DNA from: Amyelois transitella
Lineage: Eukaryota > Arthropoda > Insecta > Lepidoptera > Pyralidae
Direction: 5' to 3'
DNA length: 64,000 bases
Assembly: GCF_032362555.1 (NCBI RefSeq)
Contig: NC_083510.1
Location: 8,955,501 to 9,019,500, forward strand
Shown: positions 12,701 through 23,039 of the stretch, one piece after another
Layout of the letters: the number at the start of each line of letters is the position of its first letter
How positions within the stretch are numbered: position 1 is the first letter of the stretch
The notes under the pieces: model-generated
The model's input: only the letters and a program-made list of their open reading frames with translations
Databases searched by the model: none
Told to the model about the DNA's origin: nothing
Position numbers and translations under genes: made by a program

Positions 12701-14319
12701 TTATTAATTTTTATGTAAAATAGTTAAATAACATATAATTGTATATTTCAAAGTAGAAATTATTAACAATAGCACCAGAAGTTTATTTATGTTCCTGAAA
12801 TATTCGAATTTAAATTATTGAATACTATCCATGATTGAGACCCTACAAATTGTCTGTTATTAAAATATCTGGATTTTAAAATCAGTTAAAACACTTGCAA
12901 TGTCGGATAAAGGTAAAAAATAAATGTAACTTTCAGAATACAAGAAGTACTGGGGAGCTCTGATCGACATATAGATCCAACAGATTTACCTAAATTAAAA
13001 TATTTAGAGGCAGTTATAAAAGAGACTTTGAGGTTATATCCGCCAGCGCCTCTTATTGTAAGGCAAGTGTCGGATGACGTCACTCTACGTAAGCATTTTT
13101 TTCTTTAATTAGTAAATAAATATATACGGGACAAATTACACTGATCGGGTTAGCCTCCAAGTAAGTTCGAAACTTGTGTTACGAGATACTAGCTCAACGA
13201 TACTATATTTTATAATAAATACTTATATAGATAAACATCCAAGTCCCAGGCTAATCAGAAAAACTGCCAATTCAGAGGAACTTAACAAATATTAAGTCTA
13301 TGTAAAAGCTGCACTAAATATTCATCTAGCATTTATTCATTTAAAGTCGTTTTTAACTAAACAAGGGGTCAAAATATATGCAGTAATTTTATACCAAAGT
13401 ACCAAGACGAGATGACATTTAAATATTATTTAAATGGATGAAGTAATAATTTCAATAACTTTTCAGCGACGGGTTTGAAATTGGTCCCCGGAGTGGGTAT
13501 AGTTATCCATATTTGGGCAATTCATAGAAACCCGAAGTATTGGGGGCCCGATGCTGATGTGTTCAGACCAGAGAGGTTCCTCGAGGGCCCGTTGAAACAT
13601 CCTTGTGCATTTATGCCCTTCAGCAATGGCCCAAGAGGTTGTGTTGGTAAGTTTGGTGATTTGAGATACTACGTTCCTAAGGCCTAGCCACTTATATATT
13701 TGCTTCATTTGTAAGTCAACCTGTTTTCATTTATCATATTCATATTTAAAGTTTCTCTGAATCTCAACTCCACCGCTAAGCTTTCCAGTCTATCTGTCTA
13801 TCTTGTGACTTTAGCTTGTAGCTCTGTCGAGAATCTTAGTAAGATATTCGCAAGTAATCTACGTACACATTTGGTGTGGGTTGCACCATTTAACTAAACG
13901 ATGACCAAACCAAGCTGTCAAAACGGTGAAATTGGTGTTGCATCATTAAAAATTTTCAAACCATCCCCTCACGTCAAATTTTACTGGTAGGTAGCATATC
14001 GGTGTCAATAACAAGAAAAATGGTGGTGCATTTAACTAGGAAAAATATAGCTTGTGTTTGTTCGTCGTTCAGCATTAAGTGCAGCCATAATTATTAAGTG
14101 AATACTCTAAGCGAGCATCCCACACTTAATTAAAGCTTTCTTTTAGGGTCTCAGTTTGCTATGATGTCTGTGAAGACAAATTTGACACATCTTGTCAGAC
14201 GATACAGGATTTTGCCAGCAGATAACTGTAATCAAGATGAAGAACTGCCTGTAACTTTCGATATCTTTGTAAAACATGCTGATAATTTTGAAATAAAATT
14301 GGAGTTTCGAAATAAGTAG
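9723..14319 (+). CDS. Cytochrome P450 B, CYP4 clan, CYP340-like, tandem paralogue of A (complete, 10 exons)
   Basis: Microsomal P450 of 500 aa. Exons: 9723-9876, 10330-10419, 10603-10713, 11150-11335, 11705-11901, 12140-12209, 12419-12608, 12937-13088, 13467-13646, 14147-14319; all joins GT-AG, 1503 nt with TAG. Exons 3, 4, 5, 9 and 10 have exactly the same lengths as in gene A and the others differ by multiples of 3, so the two arose by tandem duplication. Leu-rich signal anchor at residues 5-16; C-helix W122xxxR126, ExxR (E362-R365), PERF (418-421), heme loop [10 protein letters not shown] with Cys442. Odd point: the I-helix motif reads AGIQTS (304-309), so the expected Asp/Glu is Gln307. 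The reading frame is otherwise open and all splice sites are good, so it looks like a functional gene with an altered oxygen-activation site rather than a pseudogene. Two overlapping AATAAA signals start 49 nt after the stop. Confidence 0.95.
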
Positions 14320-14367
14320 CAGTGTTATCACTTCGAAGACTTATTAAGATTTTGGTGTACCTACATG

Positions 14368-14377
14368 AATAAATAAA
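14368..14377 (+). terminator. Poly(A) signal of P450 B
   Basis: Two overlapping AATAAA hexamers 49 nt after the TAG of P450 B, a typical distance for a short insect 3' UTR. Confidence 0.65.
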
Positions 14378-16302
14378 TATTAATCAACTCAATTTCGAGT
14401 ATTTTTTATTTGGACTTTTTTGATTTTTTAACAGTTTGTATTAGAATAAAAAGTACTGTTCGGTATAGTGCCATCTATGGAGGGTCATGTTCACTAAACA
14501 ATACCTGTAGCTGGTGCTGCTTTTATTGTATACCTATGTTAGTGTTAACTCAACAAATTGTTAACAGATGGCACATAAAAAATATTTAAACGCTTTTATT
14601 TCACTTCGCTTCCGTGGGAGTTTCTAAAAAATTACCTACTTTTGTTCTCGAATAATGAAATTTATGCACACGACGTTTTTGGTTATAAGAACTAGCGGTT
14701 AAGCTTTGAAAGCAAAGCAGACAATGAGACATAGCGCTTATACTTTGGAATAGGATCACTCCATGTTTTTCCCATGGAGGTCGTCCAATATGGATTAGGT
14801 TCCTGAGCGTGGAGTGAGCCTTTTGTCCATGACCCTTGATTCGTAAAATTTTTAAATTAAGGACTTAGGACACTTAAAAAAAGGATTATAGCCAATAGAA
14901 AAATGTGAAATAAGGACAGAATGTGGCATATAAAAAGGAAAAAAAGGGGTTACAAGAGGCGTCGAATGTTTGCATGGAAACTCATCCACGACCACTAACA
15001 TGTGGACGAAGTCGCGGACAAAGGCTACTTTGTATAAATGCAGATTATTTATTATTATACACAGTGATTTGGTATTGACTGGTCATTAACCTCTCCCTTC
15101 TGCTCATTTAACCCCTATTATTTCTCATGTCGCGAGGGAGTGCCCAGAATTGTGACCAGAATTCTAAATCATACTCATCGTAATTACACCAACCAATAAG
15201 TGGACTCTCAATGCGCACATTTAAGGTTGTAATTGGCATGTCTTTGGAATATAACGTTTGGTGAAACGCACGTGTAACGGTACCGTGTTAGTAATGCTTT
15301 AGTGACTAGCTTTTGCCTGTCTTCGTCTGTGTTTAATTAAAATTAAAGCGGCCCCGCGCTTGTAGGTACTATTCTGCCGCCGCGCCATAGTGTGACGACT
15401 TCGATCAGTTTCTTGTATTACAACTTATCACGGGCCCGCTTTCAGACTGCGCTGGTTTTCAGCTGGCTGTTGATGTGAGCGGGCCTTAAACATTACGTAC
15501 CTAGTGTAAATTATTCATTTGGTGTCTTATACAATCAATGTACAAATGAAGTCAGCAAGGTCAAGTTAGATTCAGCCTCAGCAATTACACTATAATGAAC
15601 TCTATAGAAGTGACGTGAAGTCATCAAGTAATAGGTGTGACCAAGGACTGCTGAAATTACTTCGTAGTATTTTTGCTTGTTAACAACATTGTTATCTTTA
15701 TGTTATAGTTATTTCATTCACTCATTCAGAAGTTTAGATTTCTTTCCATATTAAATGTATGTAAAATAAGAATAATAGCTTTGCCATTGCTTTATTTCAA
15801 ATCTGCGCTTAATAATATGTTGAAAAAGTTTCTGAAATAAAGTGAGAATTACCATAATATTCTAAGTATTAAGAAATTTACTATTAAGAAGTTAAGTATA
15901 GCTTATCTAGTCCCAGTGATTGTCACAAAAGTCGTAAGAGGACGCAGAAATAGTGTGATGCAGACATTTTCCAACAAGAAAATTCTTCTTTTTTTGTGCG
16001 CTGCTCTCGCATTTGCGCGCCCTTTCTTGACTCCCTACAAAATCCTATAATGTCCTTTTAGTTCTGTACTATCACCCATGGGCTGACGATACACGTTACA
16101 CGTGATTTTCAGATATACTCTTTTTGAATCTTAATACTTTACTGATGGGTAGGAACAAAAAAGATGAAAATATCCAAGTTATGTTGATGAAATATTAAAA
16201 AAATTTGTCTCCTTCCGGGTAAATTTCGGAATTAAGGGATCGTTGACAACCCTAGGCATTGGCATTGGTAATGATTTATTTTGCTATGAATTTACGCCGT
16301 CT
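14378..16302. other. Intergenic spacer with degraded repeat and a GC-rich island
   Basis: No gene seen. 14985-15025 (ACATGTGGACGAAGTCGCGG) resembles the terminus of the R1-type repeats. 15255-15490 is a GC- and CpG-rich patch listed separately. Confidence 0.5.
15255..15490. other. GC/CpG-rich island with inverted arms
   Basis: Stands out from its AT-rich surroundings (GCGGCCCCGCGC, GCCGCCGCGCC). Contains GGGCCCGCT and AGCGGGCC as inverted arms about 40 nt apart and a TCAGT motif. It could be a promoter relic or part of a repeat; no adjacent exon was found. Confidence 0.35.
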
Positions 16303-16353
16303 ATGGAAAGAGATGGAATGGTCCTATTCAACTCTACCGGAAAACATACGGCA
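16303..16353 (-). mobile_element. SINE-like head fragment
   Basis: Degraded minus-strand 5' end: GGAAAGAGATGGAATGGTCC through ACATACGGCA. Confidence 0.55.
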
Positions 16354-16602
16354 CTAGAGTATTATTTACTTTTGTTACTTAGGCAATCATGGGCCATTAA
16401 CGTGAATTGTACTATGGTATTAAGTGGTGACAATTTTCATCGAATATAAATACGAAAACGAATAGTCGGGGAGTTGAAAACAGATACTGAAATACAATAA
16501 TCCATATCCACAATACTTCCATGCATAAAGAAAAAATATGATATAGATACTTTTGAATTAACACACACATGCTACCTATTTTTACCCGACTGTACCAAGA
16601 CA

Positions 16603-16697
16603 AAGCAACCTGTCGCACTATTTGAATCCCAATTCTATCATTAAGCCAAACAGTTGAATGTGGCCGCAAGGGATATAGGTAGATGTGATTATATGTC
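16603..16697 (+). mobile_element. SINE-like fragment with internal deletion
   Basis: Contains GCAACCTGTCGCACTATTTG, CATTAAGCCAAACAGTTGAA and tail GTGATTATATGT. Confidence 0.65.
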
Positions 16698-17587
16698 TCG
16701 ATAAAATAAAAGAAAAAAAAATGTTAAACGTTTAAACCGAATGTTTATTAGCGGCGTGATTCTACTTTTTATATTATAATTCAGCTAGTTTTTTTTGATA
16801 ATATTAATCAACCGGCTATTTTACAAAGTATTCGTAATGACAGCCTTCATTTCGGGGAGGTCAAAGGTCAAAATTCTTCTAATGGGTCTCGGAAATGGTA
16901 TGATGACTCGTGAACCAAAAAATAATAGTTATCTTATGATAGATTATATAATTTTTAATAGAAAATATCTTAATGTCACTACCATTGAGATGCAAAAATA
17001 GAACCCAAAATAAGGGATGGCGAAATCTGAGTAAGATGGGTACGATAGACTATAGAAGCATTATTATTATACTCATTATATTTTTAATTGTTCCTATAAC
17101 GTGGAACTGTTACTACTCTCGAAAACCCGCTTACTACATGGCCCATGCACATATTACCATAAATAATTGAAAACATAGATATAATATGTGTATGTAATAA
17201 GAATTAATTTGAATTTCGTTATTCGAACCCCCTAAAATTTGCTATGAAATCAGTTATTAGCTCATAGACTAAAAACGTCACTTGTGATAATCATTGAAAT
17301 TTGCGGAGTACCTATGGGTTTTCAATAGTACTATCATAAAAGATATAATAACATAGTATTATTATTGAGGTAGGCGATGTTTACTAAAGCTTACAATAAA
17401 GTTATTACAACTCATGGCGTATCAGTAATACTGTGAAAATAATTGCATTATAATATGTATAATGTGTTACAAATAAATAAAGTGTTTTTTGCAGAAAATC
17501 TTATTTGTTTTTATACTTTTATGTGGAACGCACCTAAACGAATTTTGTAGTGTTCATAGGAATTATTTATTACTAGAATAGAGAAGT
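16698..17587. other. 5' flank of esterase 1
   Basis: AT-rich. Two short overlapping ORFs near 16795-17170 include one with a hydrophobic segment (about 17041-17160) that I do not recognise. No convincing promoter motif. Confidence 0.4.
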
Positions 17588-20141
17588 ATGCAGTACTTAT
17601 CGTGTGTTTACTTATTGATGTATATTGTGTTAATGTTTTGCTCCTGTAAGGTAATATATTATTTTTTATTTTCATCACTTTCATATTTGCATATCTCTTT
17701 TTGGTGCATAATCCCTTATTTGTTTGTATGGATTTGTCATGAACAAAATCTATTATCAATTTTATACTTTGGTTTTCTTTTATTAAAAACAAAATATAAA
17801 AAAAAGATATTCATATTCATTGATCAAAGTTATTCATACGGCGTTTGTTTCTATAAAAGTAGCATATCATACCGCACCTATGCAGGATCATCAAACTATA
17901 TTGTGATTCCCTTGAACTACTAAGTTATATGTTTGGATTAATAAATTTCAGAGTAATCCCACGGTTACTGTCAAAGAAGGTACCTTGAGAGGGTCTATAA
18001 ATAACTTACTGGATGGAGGAATATATTATAGTTTCAAAGGGATACCTTATGCACGGCCGCCCTTAGGAGAACTAAGATTCAAGGTATTTAATTCGGAATT
18101 TATAAAAATTATTATAACAAGATGCTTTCGAAACATAGTGAAATTAATGAATCTTTATTTAAAGGATCCACTGCCACCACAAGCATGGATTCATGAATAC
18201 GATGCTACTAAACACGGTGCCATATGTGTACAATTTGACGCTATACGAGAAAATATTACAAAAGGAAGTGAAGACTGCCTGTTTCTTAACATTTACACTA
18301 AATATTTGAAAACTAACTCAAAGTTTCCTGTGATGGTATACATTCATGGTGGGACTTTTATGTTAGGAAATGGAAATTCAGATCTGTATGGCCCTGAATT
18401 TTTACTGCAACATGACGTTTTAGTAGCAACCATTAATTACAGACTGGAAGCATTTGGGTTCTTAAGTCTAAATATACCTGAGGTACCAGGTAATGCTGGC
18501 ATGAAAGATCAAGTAGCTGCTTTGAAGTGGATAAAAAAAAACATTGCTCGATTTGGCGGTGACCCAGATAATATAACAATATTTGGTGAGAGTTCTGGTG
18601 CCGCTTCTGTGACTTTACATTTAATGTCGCCTATGTCAAAAGGGTTATTCCACAAGGCTATAGCACAAAGTGGTACTTCCTTAAGTGATATAACTGCTTT
18701 TGGTAAATATGGTAAAAAAACTATTTGTAAAGTCAGCACAGCCCTTAATATAGAGGCTAGAAATAAAAATGAATATCTTCAGATATTACAAAATATAACT
18801 GCCAAAGATTTGGCAGGAATTACGTATAAACTCACATCTGAAGACAAAAATGGTCTAGATACAATAATATTTTTTCATCCTACTGTGGAAAACTCATTCA
18901 ATGGTGTAGAAGCATTTATGAATGAACAAAATATTATTGATATGCTTGTTGCACAGAAAACTAATGCTGTACCGTTAATGATTGGTTATAACTCTGCGGA
19001 AGGTTTGTTTGTACATGGGAAAGAAAACGATGATAGAAAATATATAGTACCAATAGAAATAGCTGCTAAAATTTCTAAACAAAAATTCAAAGAAATGAAT
19101 GAAGTAATTGAAAAATATTACAATAGTAACCCAAAGTATTTGAATACTGATGATGCTTATATAAGTTATTTATCTGACAAAAACTATTTATATGATGTAA
19201 ATAGATATGCAAAGCTTTACTCAGTTTATACTAAACAACCAGTATACATGTACAGATTTAATTATGATACTGATTTAAACTACGCAAAAATTAAATCTGG
19301 TGGTAAAGATAAGAAAGGTGTTGCCCACGCTGATGATCTGTTTTATTTATTTCATAATAAACAAAACGATGATGCATACAAAACTCAAGATAAATTGAAA
19401 AATATTATATTCAATTTAACAAAGATGTGGACTGATTTTGCCAAAACTGGGTACGTATCTTTTTCAATTAATTTTACAATTAACATGTTGCATGCATTAA
19501 TTCATATAATCACGTCTATATCCCTTGCGGGGTAGACAGAGCCTTGAAAAAATGACAGACCAGGTTTAGCTGTTAGGCTAAATGATAGAATTGAGATTCA
19601 AATAGTGACAGGTTGCTAGCCCGTCAACTGAAAGAAGAATCCGAAGTTTATAATCCTATCCCTTAGTCGCTTTTTACGACATCCATGGTAAAGAGATAGA
19701 TCGTAGTTAACTATTTTGAAAGGTTCCAGTTAAGACGGCATGTATAGTTGATAAGAAAAAAATCCTTTTAAAGGTATACTAAGCCCTTTACATAATGGAA
19801 CTCACCTTCACACCTCTCTCCCAAGGAGATTTACATGCCGTAAATTATGTTTCGGTCATCAACTTTCTATGTCTAGTAACTTCATTGCAAAATCAGATAA
19901 AAAATACATTTTGTACAGTGGAAATTATTTTGTACAGTATTTTGGAAATTCTATTTCCAGGAATCCTACACCGGACGGTAGCCTTGGCATAACGTGGATG
20001 CCATTAAGTTCCGACAACCTGATAATGAAACTAGAAGAACCTCTATCATTAGGACCTATTCCGGATATGGAAAGTCTGCGATTTTGGGATAATTTGTATT
20101 GCGAAGTAGGATTACCGTGTCTTGCTTCCATTGAAACGTGA
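17588..20141 (+). CDS. Carboxylesterase 1 (type-B carboxylesterase/alpha-esterase-like, secreted; 4 exons)
   Basis: Serine hydrolase of 553 aa, expected to hydrolyse carboxylic esters outside the cell or in the secretory route. Exons: 17588-17650 (21-aa hydrophobic signal peptide), 17952-18083, 18165-19450, 19961-20141 (1662 nt with TGA). Type-B signatures are present: EDCLFLNIYTK, and FGGDPDNITIFGESSG with nucleophile Ser208. Acid Glu344 lies in GYNSAEG and His453 in GVAHADDL. Oxyanion segment is HGGTF (Thr129). The nucleophile elbow is GESSG rather than the GESAG of its two neighbours. Intron 2 is only 81 bp, divisible by 3 and stop-free, so unspliced mRNA would stay in frame with 27 extra residues after residue 65. 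The spliced form matches the other two genes at the conserved FR/K-DP junction, so I chose it. Most diverged of the three; several potential N-glycosylation sites. The last intron holds an antisense short-retroelement copy. Confidence 0.93.
19503..19699 (-). mobile_element. SINE-like element in last intron of esterase 1
   Basis: Minus-strand copy from tail (ATAATCACGTCTATATCCC) to CATGGTAAAGAGATAG. Begins 53 bp after the splice donor; head lost. Confidence 0.8.
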
Positions 20142-20291
20142 AAAGATACAAAAAATGAATATATTTGGAAAGAAGTAGGAAGACTTTTGAAGAAAATACA
20201 TTTTGGAGAGAGATTTGTGGACTGGTTAGTTTTCATAATTTTTTCAAATAGGCATTAGTATTAAAACTATTTCATTACAAAGTAGAAGATT

Positions 20292-20297
20292 ATTAAA
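20292..20297 (+). terminator. Candidate poly(A) signal of esterase 1
   Basis: ATTAAA variant hexamer about 150 nt after the stop of esterase 1; no AATAAA is closer. Confidence 0.3.
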
Positions 20298-20780
20298 TTA
20301 TTTTAGACCTTTTTAACTATATATAATAAGTTAAACCGATGTATGGTTTCTTGTTATTATTTTCGCCATAGTTTGAGAAATATCGTGACTTTCTTTTTCT
20401 AAAATTGTATTATGAATTATGTGTTTGTAAAAAGCTCATTTAAGATGTACGCCATAATTATCTCTGTATATGATATAAGTCCATATACACAAACATAAAG
20501 GTACACAAGATATGGATGTGTGAGAACATAAATGATATGGCTCTCGTCATTCTCAATACATATATATAATGATTCATTTAAAATGAATGTATGTTGTAGA
20601 ATTTACTAAATATTTACTTTAAAAAAATTCAATTTTGGATTTGGCATTTGTCTTCTTTTGTCATCTTTTGACAAGAGATCGTGAAGATCAAGATGTTACA
20701 GTTACAAGCCCATCCAAGAGATACGCATTAACTCAACTTCTTAATGTTCGCGGACAGTACTAAATTGGGAATCACTACAT

Positions 20781-20955
20781 AGTATAAAACAAAGTCGCTA
20801 TTTTAGACTGTTTGTCTGTATGCTTAAATCTTTAAAATTACGCAACGGATTTTGATGCGGTTTTTTGTAACAGGTAGAGTGATTCAAGAGGAATGTTTTT
20901 ATGTATAATTTTTTCCGAATTTTGCACCCGTGCGAAGCCGGGGCGGGTCGCTAGT
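20781..20955 (+). repeat. Short interspersed repeat ending in GGGCGGGTCGCTAGT
   Basis: Runs from AGTATAAAACAAAGTCGC to GAAGCCGGGGCGGGTCGCTAGT. The CTAG terminus with a GC-rich run just inside resembles other small elements here (34790-35055, 59355-59483). Class not determined (Helitron-like or retroelement-derived). Confidence 0.5.
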
Positions 20956-20958
20956 CGC

Positions 20959-21029
20959 TAGCTAAGGTGTGGAATGAACTACCTTCATATATGTATTATA
21001 TGAAGGTAGTTCATTCCACACCTTAGCTA
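20959..21029. repeat. Perfect 32-bp hairpin
   Basis: Arms 20959-20990 and 20998-21029 are exact reverse complements, with a 7-nt loop. Lies immediately after the repeat at 20781-20955. Confidence 0.9.
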
Positions 21030-21136
21030 CACAAAAAGAGTAGCCGCGGGCAACAACTAGTACATGGTATAACAATTTTGACAATGGTTTGTTGAATTAG
21101 GCAATTGGCCATACCTGGCGTAAATAAGTGTCAACT

Positions 21137-21198
21137 AAAGAACCATATATCAAAAAAATCAAGGCCTTAACCTTGATTTTTTTGATATATGGTTCTTT
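21137..21198. repeat. Perfect 28-bp hairpin
   Basis: Arms 21137-21164 and 21171-21198 are exact reverse complements around 6 nt (CCTTAA). Only about 110 bp from the previous hairpin and unrelated in sequence. Confidence 0.9.
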
Positions 21199-21275
21199 TG
21201 TAAAAATATATATATGTTACTACTAACCTGAAACTGTTATAGGTCCCATGTGAAACTGTTATAGGATAAAAATCC

Positions 21276-21345
21276 TTCACGAGACAGAGCCAACCGTCTC
21301 ACAAATCCTGAAAGGCCACGTTTAGCTTTAAGGCGTAATGGTGGT
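21276..21345 (-). mobile_element. Divergent SINE-like fragment
   Basis: GACAGAGCCAACCGTCTC and GGCCACGTTTAGCTTTAAGG match the family middle. Confidence 0.5.
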
Positions 21346-22355
21346 ATTAAATTTTTTTTTGATAATAAAACTGTTTTATGTGAAGCTTTATAAAATTCTT
21401 TATAATATTCCTTATTATCAGTAATCAGATATTAAATCAACGATGCTTTAATTTTCTTAATACATAGCACCCAAAACCCAGGCGAATCCGGAAAAACAAT
21501 CTGAAACTTCCTCAATTCCATGAATTAGCCATTCAGACTGTAGGATCTGTCTACCCCTTGAAGGATAAAGGCATGATTTATATGTACGATACATAAACCG
21601 ATAAGAATTGGCTGTGTTATCGTGCTAGTGCAGTGGGCGAAGGCCTTATTCGCACACTTTGTTGTAGAAGTATTAATAATTGTTCTGTTAGATTTATCAT
21701 ATAAAATATCTAAGTATTTCTAATCGATTTTAAAAATGTTGCATAGTTTAATTGATTGTTGATTGAGGTAGGTATAATAATTATTTTCCTTACAGTCTTT
21801 GTGAGAATGTTGGCTCTGTTTACCCGTAAGAGATAAAGACGTGATTTATGTACAGATGAGTATAAAAATCTTGTTTTTAATATAAATAGATTGTAAAAAT
21901 ATTAAAATGATAAAATAAAGGTACGTTTCGGCCGCGTTTAAAACCTGTATTATTTATAAATAATATAAAATGATCTGGATATAATTATACATACTTAGGT
22001 AGACTCAAAGAAAGTTCAAGTAACTCAACGATATTGCAACGTTATAAACAGCTAAAAAATAATAAATACAAAAAAAAAACCACAGGCCTATCAGAATGTT
22101 TCTTCAGGGATCGAAGCTTAGTTTTCGGACCAACTTTAGTTGGTGGACTAATTTTTGGCAACTGAATGTGTTATTCTCATCCAGTCAGGTCAGGGCAGTT
22201 TTCCCACAAAACGCTAGGAAGATGGTTAAGATAAAGTTTTGAATGATAATATTGAGCTGTTCAAAACTATGAGCAAAATTATTGCTTGCCTGTTTCAGGT
22301 TCCGTTTCATTTTTATTGATAAAAGTTTGTACAGAATATTTACAGATAAATTCTT
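21346..22355. other. Intergenic, no feature seen
   Basis: AT-rich spacer between esterases 1 and 2. Only short scraps of the retroelement family (for example CTGTCTACCCCTTGAAGG near 21547) are visible. Confidence 0.45.
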
Positions 22356-22460
22356 CCTCCTCGCGTTAGTCCTGGTAACATCCTCTCCTTTCTTAAAGGG
22401 AGCCCGGGGTGCGCCTTTACAACCATGATCCTGGGTTAGGTGAGTCAGGTTTTTACACTT
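22356..22460 (-). repeat. Repeat family R2 copy
   Basis: GGGAGCCCGGGGTGCGCC, ATCCTGGGTTAGGTGAGTC and AGGTTTTTACAC. The same blocks occur at 32540-32640 and, inverted, at 47457-47600. Confidence 0.55.
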
Positions 22461-22844
22461 ATATACAGTAGACTAATTTATCTATGATTGAAATCTCTTA
22501 AAATTACCGACATTGCCGAAAAATGTTAAAATACTTAATTTTTTTTTCTTTAAAGACTTTGTTAATTTACTAAGAATAGCAAAAATTACATATTTTATCG
22601 ACGGTCTGAGTTTTAAATTAAGAAAAAATTTGCACCAAAAAAATATTTCATAACCGGTTTTATCATAGGTGGAAAATAATTCCCATGTTTAATACACGTG
22701 TAGGTTTTGTTAATCACCTTACGTGATATACTACGTTATATTATGACTGCTTCGACTGGATATCCCATTTTTTTTGCTCGGACGCAAACAGATACTCCCA
22801 TAAAACTAGTTTAGTGATCGAGAAATATAACAAATCGTGTCGCA

Positions 22845-22920
22845 TTGGTCAATGATGGACCAACAACGATCACGAATTTTGCGTTTATAAATACACAGGT
22901 GCTGTGTCCAGCGAACTAGA
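22845..22920 (+). promoter_or_regulatory. Predicted core promoter of esterase 2
   Basis: TATAAATA at 22886-22893, preceded by a CCAAT-type motif (ATTGGTCAAT, about 22846-22855, on the opposite strand). Transcription would start near 22915, giving a 5' UTR of about 125 nt before the ATG at 23040. A CACGTG E-box lies upstream at 22695-22700. None of the other four genes shows an equally clear TATA box. Confidence 0.5.
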
Positions 22921-23039
22921 AAAAACATTGCTCCATGCGAAGCAAAACCTCATTTGGTATTATTTTTAGAATTTCATACTTCGTTTATTGGGATTATCTT
23001 AGAGATATATGAAACCTTTGCATATTTGAATTTAGGATA

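Noticed and set aside
16973..17170. 65-codon ORF with a membrane-like segment upstream of esterase 1
   Set aside because: No homology I recognise, no splice or promoter support; AT-rich sequence readily gives Ile/Leu-rich frames.
17588..17923. 111-codon ORF at the start of esterase 1
   Set aside because: Only the first 21 codons are exon 1; the rest is intron 1 read through the GTAATA donor.
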